Under the pieces are notes generated by a model, which was given only the letters and a program-made list of their open reading frames with translations, was not told the origin of the DNA and did not search any database. DNA of 64,000 nucleotides from Virgibacillus natechei (GTDB taxonomy: Bacteria > Bacillota > Bacilli > Bacillales > Amphibacillaceae), in NCBI RefSeq assembly GCF_026013645.1, contig NZ_CP110224.1:372001-436000 (forward strand). Reading direction: 5' to 3'. This document shows positions 1 to 9,695 of this stretch, one piece after another. Made by a program: the position numbers and the translations under genes. Each line of letters begins with the position of its first letter. Within the stretch, counting starts at the first letter, position 1.

Positions 1-49
1 AACAGGAAAAGGCATTAATCAACTCAGGCTGAGTAAAATATGTTAGCTA

Positions 50-1636
50 TTAATAAGTCTGCTCAAACTTATTAGCTTCAAACAGATCAATCAATTCTGT
101 TTTAGGATGTTTATCTTTGAACCAATTTAGAGCGAACTCGTTCCTGAATAATACAACGTAATTTCCCTCACGATCACGGACAAGCTGGTTCCGTTCATCA
201 AAGAGTGACGCATCTACCTGTTCTTCCTTTAACCAACGGGGGATTCGCTCACCAATTGATTCTAACATAACCTCAACATTGTATTCATTTTTCATTCTAT
301 ATTTGAACACATCATATTGCAGCTCACCCACCGCTCCTAAAATATTGGCTTCATTATCGTGTCTTTTAAATAACTGAATCGCACCCTCTTGAACAAGTTG
401 CTCGATTCCTTTTTTAAATTGTTTGGATTTCATTACATTACTTGCTGTTACACTTTTGAATAGTTCTGGTGGAAACTGTGGTAACTCTTTATATTCGAAA
501 TGCGTTTTACCTTCCATCAACGTATCGCCGATTCGATAGGCATTTGGATCATAGACTCCTATAATGTCCCCTGCATATGCCTCCTCTATTGTATCCCTAG
601 ATGACGCAACAAATTGTTGTGTTTGCGAAAGTTTGACCGGCTTACCCGTTCTTGCGAGTTTCACATTCATTCCACGTTCAAATTTACCCGAACATACCCG
701 TAAAAATGCTACCCTATCGCGATGAGCTGGATTCATGTTCGCCTGAATCTTAAAAATAAATCCGGAGAAGTCGGGGTTTTCAGGATCAATGACGCCTTCT
801 GTTGATTTTCTTGGTCCTGGAGTTGGAGCCATGGATATAAACGTATCAAAAAAAGTCTGGACGCCAAAAGGTGCTAAAGCACTGCCGAAGAAAACGGGCG
901 TTTGTTCTCCGGACATAACAGCGTCTAATGAAAACGTATCTCCCGCTTCTTCGACTAAAGAAAGCTCATCCTTTGTTTCTTGGTAAGTGGCCTGAGAAAC
1001 CAAATCTTGATGTTCGGGCTTATTCAAATCCTCGTAAGGAATATAGGTCTCTTCCTCATTTCCATTGTGCTGAATAAACTGTTTTCCATCACGGTCGAAA
1101 ATACCAAGGAATCGTTTCCCCATTCCTACTGGCCAGTTCATCGGATAAGTCTCAATGTCTAACACTTCTTCGATTTCTTCCAATAATTCAAGCGGCTCTC
1201 TACCTTCGCGATCCAATTTATTTATAAAGGTAAAGATAGGAATACCACGCATTCGGCACACCCTGAATAATTTCTTTGTTTGCGCTTCTATTCCTTTGGT
1301 AGCATCAATAATCATGACAACACTATCCACTGCCGTTAACGTTCGATACGTATCCTCACTGAAGTCGTCGTGGCCAGGTGTATCCAGAATGTTTACCTGA
1401 TAATCATTGTATGGGAAGTTCATTACACTGGAAGTAACGGAGATACCACGTTGTTTTTCTATTTCCATCCAGTCAGATGCAGCAAATTTTCCCGTTTTCT
1501 TTCCCTTTACGGTTCCCGCAGAGCGAATTTGATTTCCGAACAAAAGCAGTCTCTCTGTTAACGTTGTTTTTCCTGCATCGGGATGCGATATAATAGCAAA
1601 TGTTTTTCGTTTATTAACTTCATCATGTAGACTCAT
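50..1636 (-). CDS. prfC: Peptide chain release factor 3 (RF3)
   Basis: Translational GTPase that recycles RF1/RF2 from the ribosome after termination; cytoplasmic. The 528 residues match the usual family length. The G domain is intact: P-loop SHPDAGKTT at residues 17-25, the [14 protein letters not shown] segment typical of RF3/EF-G at 54-67, DTPGH at 85-89 and NKLD at 139-142. Domain II and the RF3 C-terminal domain follow without a break. The ATG is preceded on the minus strand by an AGAAGGGA ribosome site. It stands alone, and no convincing terminator is visible in the 49 bases beyond its stop. Identification is secure from the GTPase motifs and length. Confidence 0.97.
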   Translation of the reverse strand: MSLHDEVNKRKTFAIISHPDAGKTTLTERLLLFGNQIRSAGTVKGKKTGKFAASDWMEIEKQRGISVTSSVMNFPYNDYQVNILDTPGHDDFSEDTYRTLTAVDSVVMIIDATKGIEAQTKKLFRVCRMRGIPIFTFINKLDREGREPLELLEEIEEVLDIETYPMNWPVGMGKRFLGIFDRDGKQFIQHNGNEEETYIPYEDLNKPEHQDLVSQATYQETKDELSLVEEAGDTFSLDAVMSGEQTPVFFGSALAPFGVQTFFDTFISMAPTPGPRKSTEGVIDPENPDFSGFIFKIQANMNPAHRDRVAFLRVCSGKFERGMNVKLARTGKPVKLSQTQQFVASSRDTIEEAYAGDIIGVYDPNAYRIGDTLMEGKTHFEYKELPQFPPELFKSVTASNVMKSKQFKKGIEQLVQEGAIQLFKRHDNEANILGAVGELQYDVFKYRMKNEYNVEVMLESIGERIPRWLKEEQVDASLFDERNQLVRDREGNYVVLFRNEFALNWFKDKHPKTELIDLFEANKFEQTY

Positions 1637-1798
1637 ATAAAAAATCCCTTCTATATTATAGTTAAGTTAGTTGTGCCAATTTATACGCAGGGATTTTTAC
1701 ATTGGAATGATTCTCCTTCATTTATATTGATAATTGTATAAAAAGTATCACGATTACAGGTTTCAAGTCAATTGAACTGAAAATAAAGCATAATTCAT

Positions 1799-1975
1799 GA
1801 TTGGTTGTTTGTATGTTATATATTGTCCCTTCACTTAGGTGTACGTATTCTGCTGCCTGTTAAACAAGGTAGAAATTTGAAGGAAACAGGAGAAATAGGG
1901 AATAAGTCACTAATGGTTGCGCTTACTCACGGTTTTGCAGAACAGCGTATCTATGATATGCTTCATTTTGTTTAA
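1799..1975 (+). pseudogene. Unidentified open-frame remnant without a start
   Basis: An uninterrupted frame of about 59 codons ends at a TAA. It reads like the 3' end of a real protein (for example LGVRILLPVKQGR, then VALTHGFAEQRIYDML), but no start codon with a ribosome site is visible and the family was not recognised. It may be the decayed end of a lost gene between prfC and the SulP gene. A chance open frame in AT-rich DNA is possible. Confidence 0.3.
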
Positions 1976-2011
1976 ATGGAACTAAATTTTTCAACTTAAG
2001 GTTAGTTTACT

Positions 2012-2028
2012 ATAAAGTTAAACTTTAT
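2012..2028. promoter_or_regulatory. Palindrome ATAAAGT-N3-ACTTTAT upstream of the SulP gene
   Basis: Perfect 7-bp arms around a 3-bp centre, 56 bp before the SulP start. The same arms occur at 59962-59978 upstream of the flotillin gene. A candidate operator for an unknown regulator; palindrome by chance or as part of a dispersed repeat cannot be excluded. Confidence 0.35.
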
Positions 2029-2083
2029 TCAGTTGGCCGGTTAAACGGCGATAAACTATTAAACAATAAAAAGAGGTGTTCAA

Positions 2084-3544
2084 TTGAACGTAGAAGAAAT
2101 CAAGCAAGAATGGTTTGGTAATGTTAAAGGGGATGTCCTAGCGGGAATAGTTGTGGCACTTGCACTTATACCTGAGGCAATTGCATTCTCTATTATCGCT
2201 GGAGTAGACCCAATGGTGGGGCTGTATGCGTCCTTTTCTATGGCGGTAGTACTTGCCATTTTCGGAGGTCGACCAGGAATGATCTCTGCCGCAACAGGGG
2301 CAATGGCATTACTCATGGTAAATTTAGTAGCCAGTCATGGGCTTGAGTATTTATTAGCTGCAACGATATTAACAGGTATTATTCAAATTCTATTTGGTGT
2401 TTTTAAACTGGCAAAAGTGATGAAATTCGTTCCCCGTTCCGTAATGGTCGGATTTGTGAATGCACTTGCCATTATGATCCTAACTGCACAATTTCAACAT
2501 TTTGTTGGTGAAACCTGGGTCATGTATGCACTTGTTGCTTTAACGTTGGCAATTGTATATCTTCTGCCACGTATAACAAAAGCAGTTCCGTCTACGCTAG
2601 TAGCCATTATCGTGGTGACATCCATTGCTATATTCGGTAACCTTAATGTTGGTACTGTTGGAGATATGGGGGCATTAACACAACAATTACCAGTCTTTTT
2701 AATTCCTTCCATTCCATTTACGTGGGAGACCTTTATGATTATTCTTCCGTATTCCTTATCGCTTGCTATCGTAGGATTACTAGAATCGCTATTGACAGCG
2801 AATATCGTCGATGATATGACAGACACAGAAAGTGATAAAAATAAAGAAAGTCGAGGACAAGGTGTTGGTAATATAGTAACAGGATTTTTCGGTGGAATGG
2901 CGGGTTGTGCAATGATTGGGCAGTCCGTGATCAATGTGAAATCCGGAGGGTCTGGTAGATTATCTTCGCTTGTTGCAGGTGTATTTCTGATGTTTTTAAT
3001 CATTGTATTAGGTGGAATGGTTATTCAGATTCCTATGGCAGCACTGGCAGGTATAATGATCATGGTTTCGATCAGTACATTTGATTGGTCATCGGTAAAA
3101 CACTTGAACAAACTGCCCCGAACAGATGCCGCAGTTATGATTGTAACAGTTGGAGTCGTTCTATATACAAATGATTTATCATATGGTGTTTTAGCTGGGG
3201 TATTGTTAAGTGCTATTTTCTTTGCAGCAAAAATATCCAAAGTAAAAGTGACAGAAGAGCTTGTTTTAAACGAACAAAAGAAAATCTATCGTGTTGATGG
3301 ACAGTTGTTCTTCGCATCAGTGAGTGATTTTCCAAGTAAATTTAATTTCACGGATTCTGTAAAAGAAGTAGAGATTGATTTAACAAATGCGCATCTGTGG
3401 GATGACTCCGCAATTGGTGCATTGGATAAAATAGAATCGAAGTTTGCACAGAATCAGATTAAGGTTCATTATACCGGCTTAAATTCAGAGAGCGAGCAAT
3501 TGAAAAGTCGAATTGGTGGCCTTTCTAATGATTCTGGTCATTAA
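2084..3544 (+). CDS. SulP-family inorganic anion transporter with STAS domain
   Basis: Inner-membrane SLC26/SulP permease, 486 residues. An N-terminal block of about 10-12 hydrophobic segments (residues about 15-385) begins with the family signature region [21 protein letters not shown] cytoplasmic STAS domain occupies roughly 395-480. Family members carry sulfate, bicarbonate or other anions; the substrate cannot be read from sequence. Start is TTG with AAAGAGGTG upstream. The next gene, a universal stress protein, follows 38 bp later and is probably co-transcribed. SulP-UspA pairs of this kind are often annotated as bicarbonate-type transporters, which is inference here. Confidence 0.9.
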   Translation: MNVEEIKQEWFGNVKGDVLAGIVVALALIPEAIAFSIIAGVDPMVGLYASFSMAVVLAIFGGRPGMISAATGAMALLMVNLVASHGLEYLLAATILTGIIQILFGVFKLAKVMKFVPRSVMVGFVNALAIMILTAQFQHFVGETWVMYALVALTLAIVYLLPRITKAVPSTLVAIIVVTSIAIFGNLNVGTVGDMGALTQQLPVFLIPSIPFTWETFMIILPYSLSLAIVGLLESLLTANIVDDMTDTESDKNKESRGQGVGNIVTGFFGGMAGCAMIGQSVINVKSGGSGRLSSLVAGVFLMFLIIVLGGMVIQIPMAALAGIMIMVSISTFDWSSVKHLNKLPRTDAAVMIVTVGVVLYTNDLSYGVLAGVLLSAIFFAAKISKVKVTEELVLNEQKKIYRVDGQLFFASVSDFPSKFNFTDSVKEVEIDLTNAHLWDDSAIGALDKIESKFAQNQIKVHYTGLNSESEQLKSRIGGLSNDSGH

Positions 3545-3582
3545 GCAATTCAGTGTTAAAAAAAGAATGAGAGGTGAGTCAT

Positions 3583-3999
3583 TTGTTTAAAGGAATTCTA
3601 TTGGCGGCAGATGGATCTGAGAACTCATTAAGATCGGCCCAATATGCCATTGAGCTTGCAATAAAATTTGATGGCACGGTTGACGCGGTTTATGTGGTGG
3701 ATGGTGAAACAGCAAAACAAGATGTTCTACATGCACAAGATAAATTTGCAATCGAAAAACAGCGAAATGAAAAACTGCAACCTATAAGGGAACTATTGGA
3801 GCAGTCGGGTGTGGACTATCAGACACATTTTCTTCATGGAGAACCAGGGCCTAAACTTGTAGAGTTTGCAAATGATAGAGACTTTGATTGCGTTGTGATT
3901 GGTAGCCGTGGATTGAATAATTTACAATCATTTATTTTGGGAAGTGTAAGTCATAAAGTGGTGAAACGAGTAGATTGCCCAGTACTTGTTGTGAAGTAA
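3583..3999 (+). CDS. Universal stress protein, UspA family (ATP-binding type)
   Basis: Small cytoplasmic Rossmann-like UspA protein of about 138 residues. Its C-terminal half carries the nucleotide-binding pattern G-x2-G-x9-G-S (GSRGLNNLQSFILGS), so it belongs to the ATP-binding subgroup. The preferred start is TTG at 3583, placed 6 bases after a GAGGTG ribosome site; a GTG at 3574 would lie inside that site. It is probably co-transcribed with the SulP transporter and ends at a strong hairpin terminator. A role tuning the transporter or reporting energy state is inference. Confidence 0.9.
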   Translation: MFKGILLAADGSENSLRSAQYAIELAIKFDGTVDAVYVVDGETAKQDVLHAQDKFAIEKQRNEKLQPIRELLEQSGVDYQTHFLHGEPGPKLVEFANDRDFDCVVIGSRGLNNLQSFILGSVSHKVVKRVDCPVLVVK

Positions 4000-4030
4000 A
4001 AGTATATAAATGAAATCAGTTTGCTCGATA

Positions 4031-4068
4031 AAAAAGCTGCTTCAACAATTTGTTGAAGCAGCTTTTTT
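4031..4068 (+). terminator. Rho-independent terminator of the SulP-Usp operon
   Basis: Perfect stem AAGCTGCTTCAACA / TGTTGAAGCAGCTT with a 3-nt loop, followed by a run of T. Confidence 0.92.
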
Positions 4069-4146
4069 TAATTGCAGTTAAATGGATATCGTACTTGGCA
4101 ATATTGCTGCTATGAAAATGTGTGAAATAGAACATGAGCTTAACAA

Positions 4147-4175
4147 TTGACGCATATACGTTAGGGGGGTATAGT
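4147..4175 (+). promoter_or_regulatory. csoR-copA-copZ promoter with overlapping CsoR operator
   Basis: A -35 TTGACG and a -10 TATAGT are separated by exactly 17 bp. The spacer and -10 hold the G-tract dyad ATACgttaGGGGGGTAT (4156-4172), which resembles known CsoR operators (AT-rich TAC/GTA ends flanking a G/C run). Copper-free CsoR bound here would block RNA polymerase, so the operon is predicted to be autoregulated and induced by Cu(I). Confidence 0.85.
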
Positions 4176-4205
4176 ATAAGTATAAACAAAAAGGAAGTGA
4201 TCCAA

Positions 4206-4508
4206 GTGGATGAGTTCTTACACGAACACCCAGTAACTCCACGTACAGACAATGAAAAGCAGGCCGTTATTAATCGCCTGAAACGAGTCGAAGGTCAAGT
4301 GCGCGGTATTCAAAAAATGGTCGAAGAAGACCGTTATTGTGTAGATATTTTAGTGCAAATTAGCGCCATTAATGCAGCCTTGAAAAAAGTAGGATTTTCT
4401 GTAGGAGAAAGGCATATGAAACATTGTGTTAGTCATGCAGTTCAGTCAGGTGAAGGAAACGCGGCTATTGATGAATTAATGGAAGTGATGAAGCAGTTTT
4501 CCAAGTAG
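4206..4508 (+). CDS. csoR: Copper-sensing transcriptional repressor CsoR
   Basis: All-helical DUF156 repressor of 100 residues that releases DNA when it binds Cu(I). From the GTG start the Cu ligand triad falls at Cys45, His70 and Cys74, with the C-x24-H-x3-C spacing of characterised CsoR proteins; the VEGQVRGI helix-1 signature is at 28-35. GTG 4206 was chosen because AAGGAAGTGA lies just before it; the longer frame back to 4134 would start inside the promoter. First gene of the copper operon, 14 bp before copA. Confidence 0.95.
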   Translation: MDEFLHEHPVTPRTDNEKQAVINRLKRVEGQVRGIQKMVEEDRYCVDILVQISAINAALKKVGFSVGERHMKHCVSHAVQSGEGNAAIDELMEVMKQFSK

Positions 4509-4522
4509 GGAGGGAATTTAGC

Positions 4523-6910
4523 ATGAGTGAAACAACGAAACATATTACAGTCGGTGTGACAGGGATGACCTGTGCTGCCTGCTCCTCCAGAGTAGAAAAA
4601 GTCTTGAATAAAATGGACGGCGTTGAAGCACAGGTTAATTTAACGACGGAAAAGGCAAATGTTGATTATGATCCAACATCAACATCCCTAGATGACATTT
4701 CCGCAAAGATAGAAAAAATAGGCTATGGTGTACAAACCGAACAAGCCGAATTCGATGTATTTGGCATGACCTGTGCTGCCTGTTCCACGCGAATTGAAAA
4801 AGTTCTAAACAAGCAAGAAGCAGTCAAGCAGGCTAGCGTAAACTTAGCTACAGAAAGTGCAACAATTGAATACAATGCGGGATTAATGGACGAGGCAGAT
4901 GTTATTGGCAGCATTCAAAAGCTCGGTTATGATGCAAAAGTAAAAGCGGACAAAGAAGAAACACAATCACATAAAGAGAAGCAGCTTAAACAAATGAAAA
5001 TAAAGGTAATTATTTCTGCTATATTATCCATTCCATTACTCGTAACCATGCTCGATCATTTATTTGGAATTGCTGTACCGAATCTATTGATGAATCCGTG
5101 GTTCCAATTTGCATTAGCAACTCCGGTTCAATTTATTATAGGTTGGCAGTTCTATGTTGGAGCATATAAGAGCTTACGTAACCGTAGTGCGAATATGGAT
5201 GTGCTTATTGCACTTGGAACGAGTGCTGCTTACTTCTATAGCTTATATGAAGCATTTCGAACAATTGGCAATCCAGCTTATATGCCACACTTATATTTTG
5301 AAACAAGTGTCATTATCATCACGCTGATTTTATTCGGGAAGTATTTGGAAATGGCAGCAAAAGGAAGAACAACGCAGGCTTTATCAAAGCTATTAAATTT
5401 ACAGGCAAAGCAGGCACGTGTTATCAGGAATAACGAAGCGGTTATGGTTCCAATTGAAGATGTTGTAGTAGGGGATCGTTTGGCTATAAAACCAGGTGAA
5501 AAAATACCGGTAGATGGTATCGTTATAAAGGGTAGAACATCTATTGATGAATCGATGATTACTGGCGAATCTATTCCCATAGAAAAGGATTTACAAGCAA
5601 GTGTAATTGGTTCAACCATTAATAAAAATGGAACAATTGAAATGGAAGCCACCAAAGTAGGGAAAGATACAGCACTAGCATCCATTGTAAAAGCAGTAGA
5701 AGATGCACAAGGATCAAAAGCACCAATTCAGCGATTGGCTGATGTAATTTCTGGCTACTTTGTTCAGGTTGTTGTCGTGATTGCATTGCTTACATTCACA
5801 GTATGGATTACCTTGGTATCACTAGGAGATCTGGAATCCGCTATCATTACAACAGTCGCTGTACTCGTAATCGCTTGTCCATGTGCGCTAGGATTGGCAA
5901 CACCAACTTCAATCATGGTTGGAACGGGTAAAGGGGCAGAAACTGGTATTCTTTTTAAGGGAGGCGAGCATTTAGAGCGTACCCACCAATTAAATGCCAT
6001 TATCCTTGATAAAACTGGGACAATTACAAAAGGTAAACCAGAAGTAACGGACTTTACTGGTTATGATGATACACTACAATTATTAGCAAGTGCGGAAAAA
6101 GGATCGGAGCACCCATTGGCAGAAGCGATTGTTGCTTATGCAACGGATAAGGATATTGACTTAATTGATTCGGATGATTTTCACGCCATTCCAGGTCACG
6201 GTATTCAAGCGCTCATTTCTGGTGAGCAAGTACTTGTTGGTACGAGAAAATTAATGAATGAAAGAAATATTGATGTCACGCATGCAGAAAATGCGTTAGT
6301 AGACTATGAAACAAATGGGAAGACTGCGATGTTGATAGCAGTAAATGGAGAATATCGCGGAATTGTTGCGGTTGCGGATACCATTAAAGAAACAGCCGTC
6401 GAAGCGATTAAAGCGTTAAAGGCACAAGGTCTAGAGGTCATGATGTTAACGGGTGATAACGAACGAACGGCACAGGCAATTGCTAAGAAAGTAGGGATTG
6501 ACCGAGTTATTGCACAAGTGTTACCGGAAGAAAAAGCAGATAATGTAAAAGAGATTCAATTACAAGGTAAGAAAGTTGCTATGGTTGGTGATGGTGTAAA
6601 TGATGCACCAGCACTTGCGATTGCAGATATCGGCATAGCGATTGGAACAGGCACAGAAGTTGCAATTGAAGCAGCAGATGTTACCATTCTTGGCGGGGAT
6701 CTACAACTCATACCAAAAGCGATAAAGCTTAGTAAGTTGACCATTAAAAATATCCGCCAAAACTTATTCTGGGCGTTTGCGTACAATAGTGCAGGAATTC
6801 CAATTGCGGCAGTTGGACTGTTAGCACCTTGGGTTGCAGGTGCGGCAATGGCATTTAGTTCTGTAAGTGTTGTTTCAAATGCCCTACGCTTGAAACGAGT
6901 TAAAATATAA
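4523..6910 (+). CDS. copA: Copper-exporting P1B-type ATPase CopA
   Basis: Cu(I) efflux pump of the inner membrane, 795 residues. Two N-terminal HMA domains carry GMTCAAC (Cys17/Cys20 and Cys84/Cys87). The transmembrane CPC metal motif is Cys452-Pro-Cys454, the phosphorylation site DKTGT begins at Asp496, and SEHPLAEAI and GDGVNDAP are intact. All hallmarks of a P1B-1 copper ATPase are present. Start ATG follows a GGGAGGGA ribosome site. Co-transcribed with csoR and copZ and predicted to be induced by copper through the CsoR operator upstream. Confidence 0.97.
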   Translation: MSETTKHITVGVTGMTCAACSSRVEKVLNKMDGVEAQVNLTTEKANVDYDPTSTSLDDISAKIEKIGYGVQTEQAEFDVFGMTCAACSTRIEKVLNKQEAVKQASVNLATESATIEYNAGLMDEADVIGSIQKLGYDAKVKADKEETQSHKEKQLKQMKIKVIISAILSIPLLVTMLDHLFGIAVPNLLMNPWFQFALATPVQFIIGWQFYVGAYKSLRNRSANMDVLIALGTSAAYFYSLYEAFRTIGNPAYMPHLYFETSVIIITLILFGKYLEMAAKGRTTQALSKLLNLQAKQARVIRNNEAVMVPIEDVVVGDRLAIKPGEKIPVDGIVIKGRTSIDESMITGESIPIEKDLQASVIGSTINKNGTIEMEATKVGKDTALASIVKAVEDAQGSKAPIQRLADVISGYFVQVVVVIALLTFTVWITLVSLGDLESAIITTVAVLVIACPCALGLATPTSIMVGTGKGAETGILFKGGEHLERTHQLNAIILDKTGTITKGKPEVTDFTGYDDTLQLLASAEKGSEHPLAEAIVAYATDKDIDLIDSDDFHAIPGHGIQALISGEQVLVGTRKLMNERNIDVTHAENALVDYETNGKTAMLIAVNGEYRGIVAVADTIKETAVEAIKALKAQGLEVMMLTGDNERTAQAIAKKVGIDRVIAQVLPEEKADNVKEIQLQGKKVAMVGDGVNDAPALAIADIGIAIGTGTEVAIEAADVTILGGDLQLIPKAIKLSKLTIKNIRQNLFWAFAYNSAGIPIAAVGLLAPWVAGAAMAFSSVSVVSNALRLKRVKI

Positions 6911-6933
6911 TTAATTATAAGGAGGAAAATAGG

Positions 6934-7137
6934 ATGCAAACTACTATAGATGTACAAGGAATGACATGTGGCCACTGTAAATCATCGGTTGAAGGGTCAC
7001 TAAAAGAGTTAAACGGAATTACGGCTGTAGAGGTGGATTTATCTACAGGTAAAGTTGCTGTAACGTATGAGGAAGAAAAAGTTACAGTAGAAGATATGCG
7101 TGAAGCAATTGAAGAGCAAGGTTATGATATAGCTTAA
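6934..7137 (+). CDS. copZ: Copper chaperone CopZ
   Basis: Single-domain 67-residue HMA protein with GMTCGHC (Cys12, Cys15), the usual CopZ metal site. It carries Cu(I) to the N-terminal domains of CopA. Starts 23 bp after copA with AAGGAGG, so it is the last gene of the csoR-copA-copZ operon. Confidence 0.95.
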   Translation: MQTTIDVQGMTCGHCKSSVEGSLKELNGITAVEVDLSTGKVAVTYEEEKVTVEDMREAIEEQGYDIA

Positions 7138-7189
7138 AGAGATTGTTCGCAGGCTCTGGCATTCACCGAAAGGCTTGCACTCCAAGGTA

Positions 7190-7387
7190 TAAGGGTTTCT
7201 AAGAAAAGAAAATCACTATTCCTACGTTCGATGTGACAAGTAATCGCAGTTCAGGAGATGCTTATGCTGGTGTTGTCAAAGGACGTGACGTATTTAGGGC
7301 ACCTTGCTTCCAATTCGGCAATTTTTTGAAAACGCACGTAATGCGATAATTCGAGCTGGTTCCTTGATCGGGGATCAGCTTTTTTTC
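7190..7387 (+). terminator. Repeat remnant followed by a hairpin terminator (7354-7387)
   Basis: The roughly 425 bp between copZ and the FMN reductase hold no gene. Part of it (about 7190-7345) is loosely similar to the MITE-like element at 25722-25971 (shared TGCT(A/G)GTGT and AGGACGTG(G/A)CG blocks) and to a repeat module near 8220. At 7354-7387 AGCTGGTTCC pairs with GGGGATCAGCT and is followed by seven T residues: a terminator, presumably for the copper operon. Confidence 0.6.
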
Positions 7388-7563
7388 TGAAGAAAGTAGG
7401 GATAGCAAGGTACTGTTGTTACTTTTAATAACTCTGTAATAAAAAAGAAGCAAATGTATTGCATTTACTTTTAATAGGTGGTAATCTACATATACTGAAT
7501 TCTAAAGCAATGAATTAAATATAAATGAATTCAAATTACTTACAATTATCAGGGGGAATAAAT

Positions 7564-8124
7564 ATGTTAAAAATAGGAATTATATTAGGAAGTACACGTG
7601 AAGGTCGTAACGGAGAAGCGGTAGCTAATTGGGTACATGATTTTGCGAACAACCGTAACGACGACGCTACTTATGAAATCATAGACCTTATCGATTATAG
7701 TTTGCCATTCCTGGGTGAAGCTGCATCTGAAACCCAGCAAGCAACGATCAAAGCATGGTCAGAAAAAATGGATTCTCTTGACGGTTATATTTTTGTAACA
7801 CCAGAATATAACCATGCAATATCAGCCGTCCTTAAAAATGCGCTCGATTACTTAAAGCCTGAATTGAGTAATAAAGCAGCTGGGTTTGTAGGGTATGGTA
7901 GCTTAGGCGGTGTTCGTGCACATGAAAACCTGCGCCTTATTTTAGGTGAATTGCAAGTAGCAGATGTACGTACAGCTCTTACATTTTCGATTATGACTGA
8001 TTTTGAAAATATGAGCGTCTTTAAACCAGCAGATTACCATGCCGATAATGCGAACGGAATGCTCGATCAAGTTGTAGCATGGAGCGGCGCGTTAAAAGAA
8101 TTGAGAGAAAAAGCAACTGTATAA
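7564..8124 (+). CDS. NADPH-dependent FMN reductase family protein
   Basis: Flavodoxin-fold quinone/azo/chromate-reductase type enzyme, 186 residues. The N-terminus MLKIGIILGSTREGRNGEAV carries the FMN phosphate loop GSTREGRNGE, and PEYNHAISAVLKNALDYL matches the second family signature. ATG 7564 is preceded by TCAGGGGG; the open frame extends 13 codons further upstream but without a ribosome site. The physiological substrate is unknown. It stands alone between two hairpin terminators. Confidence 0.92.
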   Translation: MLKIGIILGSTREGRNGEAVANWVHDFANNRNDDATYEIIDLIDYSLPFLGEAASETQQATIKAWSEKMDSLDGYIFVTPEYNHAISAVLKNALDYLKPELSNKAAGFVGYGSLGGVRAHENLRLILGELQVADVRTALTFSIMTDFENMSVFKPADYHADNANGMLDQVVAWSGALKELREKATV

Positions 8125-8138
8125 ATAAGCATATTTTT

Positions 8139-8174
8139 AAAAGTGGGTTCCTATAAACGGGGTCCGCTTTTTTA
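8139..8174 (+). terminator. Terminator of the FMN reductase gene
   Basis: Stem AAGTGGGTTCC / GGGGTCCGCTT (with G-U pairs), followed by TTTTTT. Confidence 0.8.
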
Positions 8175-8175
8175 T

Positions 8176-8297
8176 TTGCAGTAAGAAAGTATAAAAACTT
8201 TCTTACTGCTATCGCCATAAAGCTTAGACTCCAAAGTATAAGGGGCTCTAACAAAGCAAAGAATGCCTTTTAAGAATCCCTTTAACGTTAAATCAAG
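8176..8297 (-). repeat. Tandem-hairpin leader-type repeat, variant copy
   Basis: Minus-strand copy of the element found upstream of narK and cydA: the hairpin GCAGTAAGAAAGT / ACTTTCTTACTGC is intact at 8178-8206. The second part is interrupted by a module (ACAAAGCAAAGAATGCC type) also seen near 17325 and 35165. It does not precede a gene in its own direction. Confidence 0.65.
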
Positions 8298-8410
8298 TTT
8301 TCTGATGATTACTTATTAGAATATTGCAGGAATTAATTTTCATAGTGTAGAAGTGATTGATATAGGGTGAAATACACACAATTAGTAGCTTGAGGGGGGT
8401 AACAAATGAT

Positions 8411-8472
8411 TGAACATGGTAGATCGAAACCAACATGGCACTGCTTCACGTAGCCACCATCTACCATGTTCA
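8411..8472. repeat. Perfect 14-bp inverted repeat
   Basis: TGAACATGGTAGAT and ATCTACCATGTTCA enclose 34 bp that can form a short inner TGGC/GCCA stem. No T-run follows, so it is not a standard terminator. The remaining bases between the FMN reductase and the next ORF contain nothing else I recognise. Function unknown; it could be a structured leader or a protein-binding dyad. Confidence 0.55.
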
Positions 8473-8577
8473 TACAGATGAATGCCGAGTTTTCTAAGCC
8501 AACTTGCATAATAGGTGAGATAAGTGAATATTGTTTAGCGTGACTAATAAAAGAACAAATAGATTGGGGACGTGAAA

Positions 8578-8805
8578 ATGAAAAAGTTTGATAATTGGTG
8601 GTTAGTTTTAACGGACGGTAGCGAACTTAATTTCTTTTCCAGCGACAAATCGTATTCAAATCCATTGAAAGAAATTTATGCATTTGATCAAGGAGACTAT
8701 TGGTCTGTTTCGACGAAAGGAAACAAAAAATTTAAAGCAGACCCAAAGAATAAGGGGTCTGTATTGGTCCCCAAACATAAAGTAGTTAAAGTGTACAAAT
8801 GGTAG
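8578..8805 (+). CDS. Small hypothetical protein, 75 residues
   Basis: Not recognised. A basic, aromatic-rich protein without signal peptide or membrane segment (starts MKKFDNWWLVLTDG, ends VVKVYKW). ATG 8578 or GTG 8572 could start it; TTGGGGAC lies at a fitting distance. It stands alone, followed by the first large inverted-repeat unit. Codon use is like its neighbours, so it is probably a real gene. Confidence 0.6.
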   Translation: MKKFDNWWLVLTDGSELNFFSSDKSYSNPLKEIYAFDQGDYWSVSTKGNKKFKADPKNKGSVLVPKHKVVKVYKW

Positions 8806-8894
8806 AATTTTTTCGAACACTTAGCTAGCTATAAACCACCGGTCCCGAATACACGTTTCGAACCTTGTCGACGTGTCGATAAACGAATTTTGGT

Positions 8895-9380
8895 TCTTTT
8901 CGTAAGTATTGTTGCTATTAAATTTGCAGAGTTGATATAAAATGCGACGCAATGACAATTCCATTGAGAAGTCTCTCGTTCTAATGATGGTTGGGTGCTT
9001 GGATTCGCTCCGGAAAAACATTTCGCTTTCCGCGGGCGGCTGGTGAGCCTCCTCGTGCTAACGCACTGCGGGGTCTCCCCGAGGCCTTCCCTCCCGCAGG
9101 AGTCTTCATGTGTTTCCTCCGCTGATAAGATGCTTTTCAACTTCATCAAAATTGCTGCTTAATTATATAATAAATATAGCCACGCACTCTTATAAAGGTT
9201 GATTGGAGCGGAGTACAGTCGACTCCTGCGGGAACAGCACGAGTCTGAAGACCCCGCAGCAGCGGTTTCCTGCGAGAAGGCTGAGGCCGTGCCCGCGGAA
9301 AGCGACTGTACGCAGCGGAAATAAACCTGGTAGTTACGTCGTCTTTTATAGAACTTGCGTCAAAAACTTTTAGAAAAGAG
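8895..9380. repeat. Large inverted-repeat unit, copy R1
   Basis: Left arm (about 8990-9130, CGCTTTCCGCGGGC, GTGAGCCTCCTCGTGCT, GCGGGGTCT, CGCAGGAGTC) and right arm (about 9205-9325, GACTCCTGCGGGA, CACGAGTCTGAAGACC, GCCCGCGGAAAGCG) are approximate reverse complements around an AT-rich centre. Outer flanks (ATAAAA..GCGACGCAA and GTTACGTCGTCTTTTAT) also pair. Related copies lie at about 18345, 24945, 34535 and 53038. Open frames inside are by-products of the GC-rich arms. Confidence 0.85.
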
Positions 9381-9395
9381 CCTTATTTTTAAACT

Positions 9396-9431
9396 AGATG
9401 ACTTCTGTATTGAACAGGAGTCGTCTTTTTT
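9396..9431 (+). terminator. Hairpin terminator after repeat R1
   Basis: AGATGACTTCTGT pairs with ACAGGAGTCGTCT (two G-U pairs), followed by TTTTTT. No gene ends just before it; it may insulate the nar operon from upstream transcription. Confidence 0.7.
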
Positions 9432-9588
9432 GCATAAGTGCGGAATTTGGCACGGTTCATCGTGAAAAGCAATGGAGAAATAAGAATAAAATAGCTTTGT
9501 AAACACATTTTTCTGCTTCGCTATCCCCAACTATTGTCCAATTCCAAAATGATATTATCGAGTAGTTTTTTGTTTAATAATGGAAAGT

Positions 9589-9631
9589 TGTGATGTTTGT
9601 CACAGCCTATTATTCCTGTTTTCTTTACAAT
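9589..9631 (+). promoter_or_regulatory. Fnr-dependent promoter of the nar operon
   Basis: A perfect Fnr/Crp box TGTGA-N6-TCACA (9589-9604) is centred 29.5 bp upstream of a TACAAT -10 element (9626-9631). This places the box at -41.5 from a predicted start at 9638, the class II activation geometry. No good -35 is present. The likely activator is the Fnr encoded at 40066-40785. Confidence 0.9.
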
Positions 9632-9695
9632 GAATGCATACAATTAATGTTCAAATAATTTTATTTTCCATTAAACGGAAGGAGCTGTGACGTAC

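Noticed and set aside
4016..4252. 78-codon minus-strand frame over the csoR promoter
   Set aside because: Covers a terminator, the promoter and the csoR start, with no ribosome site.
8829..9149. Open frame of 106 codons (minus) and similar frames at 18518-18153 (first part), 25180-25419, 34852-35064, 53019-53207, 53164-53406, 53233-53553 and 53474-53734
   Set aside because: All lie in the GC-rich arms of the large inverted repeats. Shared starts such as MMKLKSIL reflect repeat similarity, there are no good ribosome sites, and both strands are open, so these are not proteins.
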